Shown here: positions 16,816-26,186 of the stretch, piece by piece
Numbering within the stretch: the stretch's first letter is position 1
Layout: each line of letters opens with the position of its first letter
DNA from: Cyclobacteriaceae bacterium
GTDB lineage: Bacteria; Bacteroidota; Bacteroidia; Cytophagales; Cyclobacteriaceae
Direction: 5' to 3'
NCBI GenBank assembly: GCA_028285685.1
Contig: JANQOR010000004.1
Span: 124,001 to 188,000 of the forward strand
DNA: 64,000 nucleotides
Position numbers and translations under genes: made by a program
The notes under the pieces: generated by a model
Database searches by the model: none
The model's input: only the letters and a program-made list of their open reading frames with translations
Told to the model about the DNA's origin: nothing

Positions 16816-18086
16816 GAAATCTGGTCTAAGAAATGGGCAACCATCTTAGTTTGGTTGAGGTTTGAGTAACGTTCAATTTCGCTCATTTTTGGATTGAACA
16901 CACTTTGATCATTCATTAATCTCATTAAAAAATCTTCCTGCCCCGAACTATCGGCATATTCAAAGCATTCTCCAGTCCCCGTTGTTCTTATAATTCGTGC
17001 AGCGTCGCTAGCAGATGGGCCTAGTCCAAGTATTGGGTTTTGCGTTCTTAAGTATTCGTATAATTTCCCAGGTAATCGCCCATTGGCATTTTCTGCTTTG
17101 TTTAGTGGCAATAGCAGCAGGTCTGCATTTTTGGCTAGCTGAAGGGCTTCTGTCCTATGAACCGTGCCCAGAATTTCCACTTTGCAATTTGATGCAAGTT
17201 TTTCAACGCTATTTCTAACCTCGATGTCAACTTGTCCAGCTAACAAGAGTCTTGGAGTTCTAGAAAATTTATTTTTTGCCAGGACCTCAAAAAACTCGAT
17301 TGGATGCCTGTCAATACCCAACAATCCTATGTGTACAATATCAAAGAAGTCGGATTTCTCCTTTTTAAGATCTTTAAAATCGTCCTCATCGTATCCATAA
17401 TAGACCACATCAACATCCGTTGCTCCAATGGCCTCCAGATCCCGAGCCCATGTGAGGCTTGCAATTGTTATTTTATCTGCGCGATGGAAACATTCTTGTT
17501 CCATTGCTTTATGTTTTTGATCTGCTCGTTTTCCAATTCTTAGCATTTTGTAGTAGTCCACCTGAGTCCATGGATCTTGATAGTCAGAAAGCCAGGGTAA
17601 ACCAGTATTCCGCTTTAGCAGATTGCCGATGTACGTATTGGTGTGTGGAGGACCATCCGTGAATATTGCGTCAACTTGATTATCTCTAACGAACTTGGTC
17701 AGGAACTTTACAGATGGCTTGATCCACAGAGACCTTGCATCCGGGATGAAGAAGTTACCTCGCACCCAAATGCTGAACTTGTCTATCACGGACGGTTCGC
17801 GATCTCTAACCTGGACAATAGAGTTGAGTGGCTCTTCTTTCTTTCTTCCGGTGAGAAATTTGAAAGTCTTAAATGGCTCAACAATTGGCTTTTTTATCAC
17901 CCGGATATTATCCGGGATGTCTGATGAGTTCTTGTCATCTGTGTAAGGATAATGAGCATTTGACGGAGCATAAACAATAGGTTCCCATCCAAAATTTTGA
18001 AGATACTTGACGATTTTTAAGGTTCTTAAGACACTGATCCCTCCAGCTGGTGGCCAATAGTACGTGATGACGAGAACTTTTTTCAA
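16812..18086 (-). CDS. Glycosyltransferase, family 4-like (GT-B)
   Basis: 424 residues. The N terminus (VLVITYYWPPAGGISVLRTL) is the classical acceptor-side start of GT4-type enzymes from Bacteroidota. The C-terminal domain has the donor-binding segment HIGLLGIDRHPIEFFEVLAK and ADLLLLPLNKAENANGRLPG, with KLYEYLRTQNPILGLGPSAS. It would transfer a sugar from a nucleotide donor to the glycan on the cytoplasmic side of the inner membrane. It overlaps the YfhO-like gene upstream by 4 bp and the downstream GT-B-like gene by 4 bp. Confidence 0.85.
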   Translation of the reverse strand: MKKVLVITYYWPPAGGISVLRTLKIVKYLQNFGWEPIVYAPSNAHYPYTDDKNSSDIPDNIRVIKKPIVEPFKTFKFLTGRKKEEPLNSIVQVRDREPSVIDKFSIWVRGNFFIPDARSLWIKPSVKFLTKFVRDNQVDAIFTDGPPHTNTYIGNLLKRNTGLPWLSDYQDPWTQVDYYKMLRIGKRADQKHKAMEQECFHRADKITIASLTWARDLEAIGATDVDVVYYGYDEDDFKDLKKEKSDFFDIVHIGLLGIDRHPIEFFEVLAKNKFSRTPRLLLAGQVDIEVRNSVEKLASNCKVEILGTVHRTEALQLAKNADLLLLPLNKAENANGRLPGKLYEYLRTQNPILGLGPSASDAARIIRTTGTGECFEYADSSGQEDFLMRLMNDQSVFNPKMSEIERYSNLNQTKMVAHFLDQIS

Positions 18087-20506
18087 TTGTTCACAAACTT
18101 CTTTATATCAAAGAATAGGGCAAAGATTAGTAAGCCAAGTGTAAGTAGGGAGCCTGCCCACATAAGCTTATTACCAATATAATAGGCTGTAGGCTCAAAT
18201 CTGAATTCGATCACGTGATCCCCAGAAGGTACATCTAAACCTCTAAGCACATAATTAACCTGGTGAATCGGTGTTTCTGATCCGTCAATAAAGGCCTTCC
18301 ATCCTTTTTCGTAATATACTTCGGAGAAAACTGCGAAACCGTCACCTTCATTGGAGGATTGGTATTTCATGTAGTTGGGCCTATATTCACTCAAGGTGAT
18401 GGAGCCCACAAACAAATTGGATTCACTTTCTAATTGTTCCGAAATTACCGTAGTGCGTAGATCAACTGATCCTAGCTGGTTTATGGCTTCATCTGCATCA
18501 ACTACTGACTTTATCTCATTTACAAACCAAGCATTACCCAGCGCTCTGCCATTAGCCAGCGCCGCATTAGTTGTACTGCCAAGTTTGAGGTATTTAGTAT
18601 TGAGCATGCTAAGTATTGGAATTCCTGTAAGGTTATATGTTCCACTCTGAATTTGAGAAATAGATTGCTGAATTTCAGAGTTCAAATGATAGTCGATTAA
18701 GTCCTGGTATCTTCTCAGCTTAGCACCATGATACCCTCCAATCGATGAATGATGTTGACTGGAGGTGGCATCATTAAATGGACTGACGGACAAATCTATC
18801 ACCCGGTAATGTCCATCGTCAGCTAGAATACGCTGATCTGCTTCGTCTGGTTGATAGGTACTGGTTTGCTCAGGGTACGAAAATTTCTCATTAGCAATAT
18901 ATTTCTTATCTACTGGATACAGATCAAAAAGGACCAAAGCCCCTAACGCCCCAGCAAAGAGGGTATGCTTTAGTTTTTCCTGGCTAAGGAAATAAAGTAG
19001 GGCCCCTATAGCTATAACCAAGAATAATGACCTCATTGTGCTTGCTTGAAACATCGACTTACGCTGGGCAATAATGGCATCCAAAAAGACCTGTTGTGTG
19101 ATTGAAGCGTCGTTGGGACTTCTAAAACTCATAAAAGAGGAGGAAATCAGAAAGAGGAGCAAAAGACCTGCAACAATGCCGACCACTTTAAACAACACTT
19201 TTTTGTTGGGAGATTTAAGGAATTCCGAAAGACCTAAGAACCCAAGAATTGGCATACAAAGGATTGGTATGATCAAAGCCATGGAAACTGCTCTGAATTT
19301 ATTGTACAATGGGAAGTAGTCAAACATTAGGTAGTTAAAGGAGGAAAAGTTCTTACCCCAAGACAGCACAAATCCCAGGATTGTAGCTGCGATAAGCCAG
19401 GTTCGAATGGGGCCTTTCACAGTGAAAATTCCTAAGACAAATAACAGCACTATAATTACTCCAGGATAAATGGGTCCGGCCACAAACGGTTGGTCTCCCC
19501 AATAGATGGGCAGCCTTTGTGAAATTTGACGAATTTGATTTTGATTAACTCCAGCTCTTCTTAAATCTTTTGCGAATCGTGACTTTGTACCAACATTTTC
19601 AGCATGGCTTCCGCCATAAAAGTAGGGGACCATAAAAGTGAAAGACTCAGTAATGCCGTTGCTCCAGTTAAACGCATAGTCTCTATCCAGTCCTCCTGAT
19701 GTACTTTGTGTGTTTGCCTTTAGCTCGGATTTGCCTCTGATCGTGTAGGCACTGTATTCAGCCGAGGACCAAAGTTTTCCGATATTCGTACTGAGTCCAA
19801 GCAACCCTGCGATTGCTATAAAGGCTGTTATTTTTCCGAATGGGGGAAGGTGGTTGCCTTTGACGGCACTTATTAGGTGGACTAACCAAAAAACCAACAG
19901 AACGAAAAATAAGTAATACGCAATCTGTAAATGATTGCTTCTAATCAATAATGAAACAGCGGATGCAGTAACTCCCATTCCAAGTAAGGTCCTTTTGCGC
20001 ATGATCATGTTTATCCCAGCCAGGACCAGCGGCATATAGGCAACAGCCGACACTTTCCAGATGTGTCCAGCCTCTATGCTAACCATTGTAAATGAATTGA
20101 TGCCGTATGCAATTCCACCTGCTATTGCTATGTAGGGGTTAACCTTGAAACTCAGTAGTAAAATGTAAAAACACAGCATCCCAAGGAAGGCATATCTGGC
20201 AGGTGAAGGGAGATAGAGCGCCAACAGGTCATGCAGGTGACTGCTAAGGTCGCCCCTCCATCGAACATTAATCAAATAGGCTGGCATGCCACTAAACATG
20301 GAATTTGTCCACAATGCCTCCTCCCCAGTCTCGTTGCGAAATTCACGTATTTCCTGACCGGAAGAAACTCCCTGGACTGTATCATGTTGGGTCATTACTT
20401 TTCCACCGATCACAACCGGGTGAAAAAACAATAAGGTCACTACTATAAATACCAAAAGCGCCACTAGGTGAGGCAATAGGATCTTGAATGATATCTTTTT
20501 CATCAA
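18083..20506 (-). CDS. YfhO-family polytopic membrane protein
   Basis: 807 residues with about 12-13 membrane spans, then a C-terminal extracytoplasmic beta domain (about 640-770) and a last span. The N terminus (HPVVIGGKVMTQHDTVQG) and the FSGMPAYL segment are typical of the YfhO family of GT-C-like membrane proteins; Bacillus YfhO is tied to glycosylation of lipoteichoic acid. It heads the glycan operon: the next gene overlaps by 4 bp, and a good -7 box lies 56 nt upstream of its start. Likely role: lipid-linked sugar transfer at the outer face of the inner membrane (inferred). Confidence 0.8.
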   Translation of the reverse strand: MMKKISFKILLPHLVALLVFIVVTLLFFHPVVIGGKVMTQHDTVQGVSSGQEIREFRNETGEEALWTNSMFSGMPAYLINVRWRGDLSSHLHDLLALYLPSPARYAFLGMLCFYILLLSFKVNPYIAIAGGIAYGINSFTMVSIEAGHIWKVSAVAYMPLVLAGINMIMRKRTLLGMGVTASAVSLLIRSNHLQIAYYLFFVLLVFWLVHLISAVKGNHLPPFGKITAFIAIAGLLGLSTNIGKLWSSAEYSAYTIRGKSELKANTQSTSGGLDRDYAFNWSNGITESFTFMVPYFYGGSHAENVGTKSRFAKDLRRAGVNQNQIRQISQRLPIYWGDQPFVAGPIYPGVIIVLLFVLGIFTVKGPIRTWLIAATILGFVLSWGKNFSSFNYLMFDYFPLYNKFRAVSMALIIPILCMPILGFLGLSEFLKSPNKKVLFKVVGIVAGLLLLFLISSSFMSFRSPNDASITQQVFLDAIIAQRKSMFQASTMRSLFLVIAIGALLYFLSQEKLKHTLFAGALGALVLFDLYPVDKKYIANEKFSYPEQTSTYQPDEADQRILADDGHYRVIDLSVSPFNDATSSQHHSSIGGYHGAKLRRYQDLIDYHLNSEIQQSISQIQSGTYNLTGIPILSMLNTKYLKLGSTTNAALANGRALGNAWFVNEIKSVVDADEAINQLGSVDLRTTVISEQLESESNLFVGSITLSEYRPNYMKYQSSNEGDGFAVFSEVYYEKGWKAFIDGSETPIHQVNYVLRGLDVPSGDHVIEFRFEPTAYYIGNKLMWAGSLLTLGLLIFALFFDIKKFVNN

Positions 20507-20561
20507 GTGATTTTAATTCTTTGGGATTATGTTAGCTGGTAGCAGCATTTACCATCAGGCT

Positions 20562-20569
20562 CAAATCTA
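20562..20569 (-). promoter_or_regulatory. Putative -7 box for the YfhO-glycan operon
   Basis: The minus strand reads TAGATTTG, a perfect match to TAnnTTTG, in the 109-bp gap between the flippase stop and the YfhO start. A weak -33 element (TTTCTG) precedes it by 21 nt. This gap is the only sizeable one in the locus, so the eight genes to 10681 probably start here. Confidence 0.45.
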
Positions 20570-20615
20570 CATATTAAAAGGCTCAGTTAGCAGAAATTTA
20601 GAGGCTTTGATGCGA

Positions 20616-22109
20616 TTAGTTGGTCCGATTTAGGAACCTATCGACTAGTGAATCTAAAAGCCTATTGATGTCATCGGAAACTTTCAGTTTGTACAGAATA
20701 ATTGTGAAAATAACGGTGGTAAGAATAGACCTTATAATTATGGTTATGGCGGGATTCAAGGGGGTGTCGAAAACGTAAAAAGCGATGTAAACGAATACGC
20801 CCATCACCAATAGTCGCACATGTGACCACATTAATGGATGGATTCCGAACCGTTTTTGAACAAACGTATTTTTAGCGATCGAGTGAAAAAATATCGTAAG
20901 AAAGTAACTGAGGGCAACTCCATTCAAGCCGTACAGCGGGATAAGAAAGTAATTTGCAGTAATTAGAAAAAGTGCCGCCAGAACCTGGAATAGGAGGTTG
21001 TATTTGTAGTCCTTCGAGTAGCCGATAATTTCTCCAGCGAAACTTGACGTCATCAGTACTAATTTTGCTCCGCAAACTGCCAGAACAACACCAAAGCCTT
21101 GGACAAAATCATCACCTTTTGGGATAAAGGAAAACAAGTCATTGAGATTTGTCATGATTCCAATGAACAGCAATGTTCCAATGGCTGCCATTGTGATTGA
21201 GCTCTTTTTATATAGTGCTTCTGTCTGTTTCCGATCATCGTGGTTGACCGAATCAGAAAGTAATGGAGCAACTACTCTTGCCATGTTTCTTCGAGGCATC
21301 TCTACTATCACCCCTATAAAAAAACAGGTTACGAAAATGCCATTGAAAGAGTCTCCCATCATACTTGAAACCTGGTTGTAACTGGCATTGTTGAGAATTG
21401 CAAAGCTCACTGACATTGACATCGAGTAAAGTCCAAAATTGAAGATTTTATGTCGCCATTCTTTGCTGATCAAATCGAGTTTGAAAGTAAGCCTGATCTT
21501 ATGTGCGACAAGTAAGTGGATAAAGAGCAAGATTAGGACCACTGAGTAATTAATAGCCAATCCTTTCACTGCCCATTCAAACTCAAAATATCCACCGGCA
21601 TATCCAAGTACCAGAACTATAGCCGCTAAACGGAGAAAAACCTCTCTCAGAAAAGCTGGAAAAATAACCTTTAGGATAGTAGAGCTGTACGCATATAGTT
21701 GATCGAAAAGGCTATTAACAATAACAACAATTGCAGTGATTGCCAGGTAATTTGCGTACTCAGAGGTGCCCTTCGAAAACATTTCTATGATCCGCTCTCT
21801 ACCTAGAAAAGCAATGGCTAAGATTAATATATTCGCAGCGAAAATTAGCAATAGCTGAAATGAGAAAAACTGCCTCGCTAATCTGGGGGAGTCTTTTATC
21901 AACGGAAAATACTTGATATAGGTGCCATTCATTCCGATGGAACACAGAGGAGAAACGATCATGGCGTTGGCTGTTACCAATGTGAACAGTCCAATCTGAT
22001 CAAGGGAGAAGAATTCGGGTCTGAGATACAAAGTATTAATGTACCCTATTCCCACTCCGAAATAGGCAATAAAGGTTCCCCAGAAACTTTGCTTGATGAT
22101 TACACCCAC
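20616..22109 (-). CDS. Wzx-like oligosaccharide flippase (MOP superfamily)
   Basis: 497 residues with 12-14 predicted membrane helices across the length and few charges outside loops. It begins QSFWGTFIAYFGVGIGYINT, and a C-terminal segment (ALSYFLTIFFHSIAK) fits the polysaccharide biosynthesis C domain. Members translocate undecaprenyl-linked repeat units from the cytoplasmic to the periplasmic face. The start is 10 bp from the TSUP stop, so it is likely expressed from the folK-side promoter, while it acts with the glycan operon just downstream. Confidence 0.85.
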   Translation of the reverse strand: MGVIIKQSFWGTFIAYFGVGIGYINTLYLRPEFFSLDQIGLFTLVTANAMIVSPLCSIGMNGTYIKYFPLIKDSPRLARQFFSFQLLLIFAANILILAIAFLGRERIIEMFSKGTSEYANYLAITAIVVIVNSLFDQLYAYSSTILKVIFPAFLREVFLRLAAIVLVLGYAGGYFEFEWAVKGLAINYSVVLILLFIHLLVAHKIRLTFKLDLISKEWRHKIFNFGLYSMSMSVSFAILNNASYNQVSSMMGDSFNGIFVTCFFIGVIVEMPRRNMARVVAPLLSDSVNHDDRKQTEALYKKSSITMAAIGTLLFIGIMTNLNDLFSFIPKGDDFVQGFGVVLAVCGAKLVLMTSSFAGEIIGYSKDYKYNLLFQVLAALFLITANYFLIPLYGLNGVALSYFLTIFFHSIAKNTFVQKRFGIHPLMWSHVRLLVMGVFVYIAFYVFDTPLNPAITIIIRSILTTVIFTIILYKLKVSDDINRLLDSLVDRFLNRTN

Positions 22110-22119
22110 AAATGGAAAT

Positions 22120-22866
22120 TTAGAAAAACCAAAGCTTAACCGATAATACCAATACCATTACGACGAGAATTCTCTTGATCAGTTTGTCACTTTTCCCGAC
22201 TGACCAACGACTGGCTATCCAACCACCAGCGGAATTTCCAATAGCTAGCACTAAGCCATATTCCCACTGTATTTTCTCCTCTAGCCAAAAAATTAGTAGT
22301 GCAATCACGCTGTAGCATAAGATTACAAACACCTTAATGCTATTAGTTTTGGCCATGTTGAATCCATGCACTCCGCTCAAGGCGGCAATAACCAGAAATC
22401 CGACTCCGGCTTGAATAAATCCACCGTAAATACCAATGAAGAAGAAAAAAAGAATACTCAACCAAGTTCTCGACTGACTCATCATCTCTTCCGCCTGCTT
22501 TTTTACTCCTGGTTTGACTACTATGAGTCCAATGACAACCAACATCACTATGGCTAGAATTCGATTAAAAAGTACGTCTTCTATATCGACAGCGAGGTTT
22601 GATCCTATGTAAGCGCCGGCTGAGGCGGAGATTGCCAGCCAAATTGCTAATGGAAAGACAGATACTCCTTTGCTCTTAAATCCTGCAACAGAAAATATGT
22701 TTTGCAAAAAAAGTGCAACTCGGTTGGAAGCATTTGCCTCAGCCGAGGGCAGGCCCATAAAGATTAGCAATGGCATTGTTAAGAGCGATCCCCCACCTGC
22801 AATAGTGTTTACAAAACCAGCAAAAAGACCAGCAGCAATTAAGATGGAAACTTCGATTGGAGACAT
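22120..22866 (-). CDS. TSUP-family permease (TauE/SafE)
   Basis: 248 residues with about eight membrane spans. The N-terminal signature GFVNTIAGGGSLLTMPLLIF (about 17-36) and the repeated internal segment GFIQAGVGFLVIAALSGVHG identify the sulfite exporter TauE/SafE family. Members move sulfur-containing or organic anions across the inner membrane; the substrate here is unknown. The gene lies between folK (5 bp upstream) and the flippase (10 bp downstream) on the same strand, so the three are probably co-transcribed. Confidence 0.88.
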   Translation of the reverse strand: MSPIEVSILIAAGLFAGFVNTIAGGGSLLTMPLLIFMGLPSAEANASNRVALFLQNIFSVAGFKSKGVSVFPLAIWLAISASAGAYIGSNLAVDIEDVLFNRILAIVMLVVIGLIVVKPGVKKQAEEMMSQSRTWLSILFFFFIGIYGGFIQAGVGFLVIAALSGVHGFNMAKTNSIKVFVILCYSVIALLIFWLEEKIQWEYGLVLAIGNSAGGWIASRWSVGKSDKLIKRILVVMVLVLSVKLWFF

Positions 22867-22871
22867 TCAGG

Positions 22872-23363
22872 TCACAAATGAAAATCTGTCAGCCTGCAAT
22901 CTAGTTCATCCGTACATTTTGAAAGTAGTATCACCTGCGATTTGCCAAATACCGGATGAGTTTCTTCCCCAGCAATCTCAGACAGTGGCATTAAGGTGAA
23001 TCTTCGATCCTTGATCCCGGGATGTGGTATAGTAAGATTGTCTGATTCTACAACGCTATCCTTATAATATAAAATGTCAATATCAATAAGTCTTGCTCCC
23101 CATTTCTCACTGCGCTTCCTTCCCATTTCTTCCTCTACTTTCAGACAAACAGCAAGGAGTTCATTTTCCTTGAATGATGTTTCTATTTGTAGGACAGCAT
23201 TGTAAAACCAAGGTTGATCGCGTGTTCCCCAAGGCTCTGTTTCGTAAATTGACGATTCATTAAGGATTTTGATTTTTTCCCTTTGAAGTAAGCGGATTGC
23301 AATCCTAAGGTTATCAAGTCTGTCGCCTAGATTGCTGCCGAGGAGCAGGTAAATCCCATTCAT
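22872..23363 (-). CDS. folK: 2-amino-4-hydroxy-6-hydroxymethyldihydropteridine pyrophosphokinase
   Basis: 163 residues, the usual length. HPPK transfers pyrophosphate from ATP to the pterin in folate synthesis. Conserved segments seen: LLGSNLGDRLDNLRIAI at the N terminus, ETEPWGTRDQPWFYNAVLQI, the Mg-binding RLIDIDILYY and the PHPGIKDRRFTLMPLSEI loop. First gene of a - strand unit with the TSUP and flippase genes. It is divergent from sppA across an 83-bp gap. Other folate genes (folA, fmt) lie 24 kb away. Confidence 0.95.
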   Translation of the reverse strand: MNGIYLLLGSNLGDRLDNLRIAIRLLQREKIKILNESSIYETEPWGTRDQPWFYNAVLQIETSFKENELLAVCLKVEEEMGRKRSEKWGARLIDIDILYYKDSVVESDNLTIPHPGIKDRRFTLMPLSEIAGEETHPVFGKSQVILLSKCTDELDCRLTDFHL

Positions 23364-23372
23364 ATAAATTGA

Positions 23373-23407
23373 TTGTCAAATAGTTTATGAACCTCGTTTT
23401 AAATTTG
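23373..23407 (+). promoter_or_regulatory. Putative sppA promoter
   Basis: A TTG at 23373-23375 and a perfect -7 box TAAATTTG at 23400-23407 lie upstream of the sppA start (40 nt to ATG). The 24-nt spacer is slightly longer than usual for Bacteroidota promoters. Confidence 0.45.
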
Positions 23408-23446
23408 CACTCCATTTCCATTGAAACCTAGAAATTGGCTTAATAC

Positions 23447-25180
23447 ATGGCTTTTTTAAGAAATCTGCTGGCTACTCTTGTTGGACTAATCATTTTCTCG
23501 ATTGTTGGCCTTTTTATCTTCTTTTCTATTCTGGCAGCCGCCTCCGTGGAGGAAGTGCCCAAGGTACAGGAAAACTCCATACTCTATTTCAATATGGGTG
23601 GAAGGCTTGTTGATAAGGCAGTCGACGATGCCTTTATTGAAGCGCTAAGTGAACGTCCAACAGCCCACAGCTTGCTTGATATTTTGACGGCAATAAAAAA
23701 GGCCAAAACTGATGATAGGATCACTGGATTATACATAGAACCTATGTATCTCATTACCGGATATGCTAGCCTTCAGGAAATAAGGGATGCGGTCCTTGAT
23801 TTTAAAGAGTCCGGCAAGTTTGTATATGCCTATAGCGAATACATGAGTGAGTCAGATTACTATGTTGCCTCCGCTGCAGATAGTGTCTTCATTAACCCAA
23901 CAGGTGCGATTGAGTTCAATGGGCTTAGTGCTAATGTGACTTTCTATAAGGGGCTTTTTGAAAAGTTAGATATTGAACCGGAGATTTTCAGAGTTGGGAC
24001 CTTTAAAAGTTACGTGGAGCCGTATATGCGAAAGGACATGAGTGGCGAAAACAAACTACAGTATAGCTCACTTCTACAATCCATGTATGCTACCTACTTG
24101 TCAAATGTTGCGGAAAGCATTGGAATACCTTCAGAACAGCTTGACAATACTTCCAACCTAATGAAAGTGCGACTACCGAAAGATGCAAAGAACCATGGAT
24201 TAATTCATAAAGTTGGTTATGAAGATGAGCTCAAATCGGTGATGAAGGAACGCCTTGGCTTAGAGCAAGATGATAGTCTTCCTTTTGTGGATATAAAAAG
24301 CTACGGTCAGGCTCTCACAGCTGAATCAAATTTTTCAAGCAACAAAGTGGCTGTTATTGTGGCACAGGGAGACATTGTTATGGGCGGTGATAATGGGATC
24401 GTCGGCGAGACCTTTGCCAATGAAATTAGAAGAGCAAGGGAGAATAGCTCTGTGAAGGCCATCGTAATGCGGGTCAACTCGGGTGGAGGTAGTATGACTG
24501 CCTCCGATATGATATGGAGAGAACTAATGCTAACAAAAGGTCAAAAGCCGATCATTGCGTCAATGGCCAATGCGGCAGCATCGGGCGGATACTACATAGC
24601 CATGCCTGCTGATACCATCATTGCCCAGCCAAACACCATCACAGGATCTATAGGAATATTTGGGCTTTGGTTTAACCTCACCAAATTTTTGGAAAACAAG
24701 ATTGGTATCACTCATGATGTGGTCAAAACAGGCGAGTACTCAGACATCTACACCATAACAAGAAGACTAAATTCGTATGAGCGGCAGATCATTCAAAGTA
24801 CGGTAGAAGAGGGCTATGAGACATTTACAAAAAAAGTAGCAGAGAATCGAGGGATGTCCCAAGAGGATGTCAAGGCAATCGCAGAAGGTAGGGTCTGGAG
24901 TGGAGAACAGGCAGTTGCAAATGGCTTAGTGGATAAATTAGGAAGTTTTGATGATGCGGTGCAATTGGCTGTTCAAATGGCTGGAATCGAAGACAACTAT
25001 CAATTAAGCTACTATCCAAAGCAAAAACCCTTTCTGGAAGAGTTCATTGACCGAATGTCTTCCACTATCAAGACCAGGATTTTCAGTGATCCCTTCGACC
25101 CCATTTTGCAGCAGTATGACCGGATCAAAAACATGCAAGGCATTCAGGCTCGGATGAGCGGGGACCTGGAGGTTAGATGA
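23447..25180 (+). CDS. sppA: Signal peptide peptidase SppA, 67-kDa type
   Basis: 577 residues, the two-domain form. An N-terminal membrane anchor (about 8-31) holds it in the inner membrane, where it degrades leftover signal peptides. The S49 serine/lysine dyad is intact: general base Lys187 in RVGTFKSYVEP, and nucleophile Ser379 in NAAASGGYYIAMPAD. The IMRVNSGGGSMTASD oxyanion segment and ITGSIGIFG motif follow the family. Convergent with the VOC gene 4 bp away and divergent from folK. Confidence 0.95.
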   Translation: MAFLRNLLATLVGLIIFSIVGLFIFFSILAAASVEEVPKVQENSILYFNMGGRLVDKAVDDAFIEALSERPTAHSLLDILTAIKKAKTDDRITGLYIEPMYLITGYASLQEIRDAVLDFKESGKFVYAYSEYMSESDYYVASAADSVFINPTGAIEFNGLSANVTFYKGLFEKLDIEPEIFRVGTFKSYVEPYMRKDMSGENKLQYSSLLQSMYATYLSNVAESIGIPSEQLDNTSNLMKVRLPKDAKNHGLIHKVGYEDELKSVMKERLGLEQDDSLPFVDIKSYGQALTAESNFSSNKVAVIVAQGDIVMGGDNGIVGETFANEIRRARENSSVKAIVMRVNSGGGSMTASDMIWRELMLTKGQKPIIASMANAAASGGYYIAMPADTIIAQPNTITGSIGIFGLWFNLTKFLENKIGITHDVVKTGEYSDIYTITRRLNSYERQIIQSTVEEGYETFTKKVAENRGMSQEDVKAIAEGRVWSGEQAVANGLVDKLGSFDDAVQLAVQMAGIEDNYQLSYYPKQKPFLEEFIDRMSSTIKTRIFSDPFDPILQQYDRIKNMQGIQARMSGDLEVR

Positions 25181-25184
25181 TTGC

Positions 25185-25556
25185 TTAGCTTTTTGCCGAC
25201 AACTCTTCACCAAATTGGAGGATGTAGCCGTTATTGTCGTAAATGGCAAACTCTCTCATTCCGTATTCAAAGTTTTCCAAACGATAGCACACTTTTGCTT
25301 TGATCTTGAATTTCTCCCAGAGTGTATCAACATTATCGGTGTAAAAGTAGAATGAACCAGTGAATGTCGCTCTTTCGAAGGGTATATGATCATTCGGTGT
25401 GCTGATCATTATTTCAACATCGTCCATTTCAACTCTCGCCCATCCCCATGCCGGAATATTGTCCACGCAATTAAAGCCTAGTTTTTGGACATAGAAGCCT
25501 ATGGTACTAGATAAGTCTGCAGTGTAAATAGTGGGTGTCAACCTTTTGAGGGCCAT
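25185..25556 (-). CDS. VOC-family (glyoxalase/bleomycin-resistance fold) protein
   Basis: 123 residues from the ATG at 25556 (MALKRLTPTIYTADLS). An upstream start would add 13 residues that do not fit the fold. It has the paired beta-alpha-beta-beta-beta modules of the vicinal-oxygen-chelate superfamily: TADLSSTIGFYVQKLGFNCV, FYFYTDNVDTLWEKFKIK and MREFAIYDNNGYILQFGE. Members bind metals or bulky drugs; the reaction is not predictable. Ends 4 bp from sppA in a convergent pair. Confidence 0.8.
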   Translation of the reverse strand: MALKRLTPTIYTADLSSTIGFYVQKLGFNCVDNIPAWGWARVEMDDVEIMISTPNDHIPFERATFTGSFYFYTDNVDTLWEKFKIKAKVCYRLENFEYGMREFAIYDNNGYILQFGEELSAKS

Positions 25557-25616
25557 TTTTTTGAAAGAATTTGTTTGCGACAAACGTGCTTCCAAGGGGA
25601 AAATAGCACAAATGAA

Positions 25617-26186
25617 CTACTCCATTAGCTTTTGCTTCAAGGCTTCCAAGTACCTCTTCCTAGGAATATGGCAATAATTTCTTTCCCAGTTCACCAGGAA
25701 ATAGGCAAGGACGAAAGCTCCTGAAATCAGCAACCAGCTTTCCACAGAGGCGCCTTTGATGAGCATTTTACTAATTGTGAAAATTGCGATGGGAGTGAAG
25801 TACCACCAGATCATGGTAGATACGAGCTGCAGGATCGAATTTGTATTTGATATAGCGTGATCTAACTCCCCAAGCATCGAACGATCAAATTTATTTGCAG
25901 CAATCTTTCTCTTCCTTCGAATAAAAAGTAAATAAAGAACCGTTAACATCATTGCAAATGCACCACCATAGTCCCAGAAACCTTCCTTGTCAATAATTGC
26001 ATCAACAAGTAAGATCGTGGCTGTGATTGTGTTTACGAACATTAAGCCAATCTCAGTGGCATTTACGATTCTATTAGCCTGCCTTTTCTTAGCTTTTACG
26101 CGATTGTGCAGTGCTTCTTCGTTGATTACAAATAGCATTTCATTCCGTTGTTTGTCCCAAATTTTTTGCATTTCCTCAAACTCCAT
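25617..26186 (-). CDS. Four-span membrane protein paired with a sigma factor
   Basis: 189 residues. The N terminus (MEFEEMQKIWDKQRNEMLFVINEEALHNRV) is cytoplasmic and charged. Membrane helices follow at about 44-62, 73-90, 118-140 and 148-166, and the tail is basic. The start overlaps the end of the ECF sigma gene by 11 bp, so translation is probably coupled. Position suggests an anti-sigma factor or signal-transmitting partner, but the topology is not the single-span form of standard anti-sigma proteins, and no known motif is seen. Function inferred only from context. Confidence 0.65.
   Translation of the reverse strand: MEFEEMQKIWDKQRNEMLFVINEEALHNRVKAKKRQANRIVNATEIGLMFVNTITATILLVDAIIDKEGFWDYGGAFAMMLTVLYLLFIRRKRKIAANKFDRSMLGELDHAISNTNSILQLVSTMIWWYFTPIAIFTISKMLIKGASVESWLLISGAFVLAYFLVNWERNYCHIPRKRYLEALKQKLME

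Noticed and set aside
18083-22109. Considered Wzy polymerase for the YfhO-like protein
   Set aside because: The N-terminal signature and C-terminal beta domain fit YfhO better.
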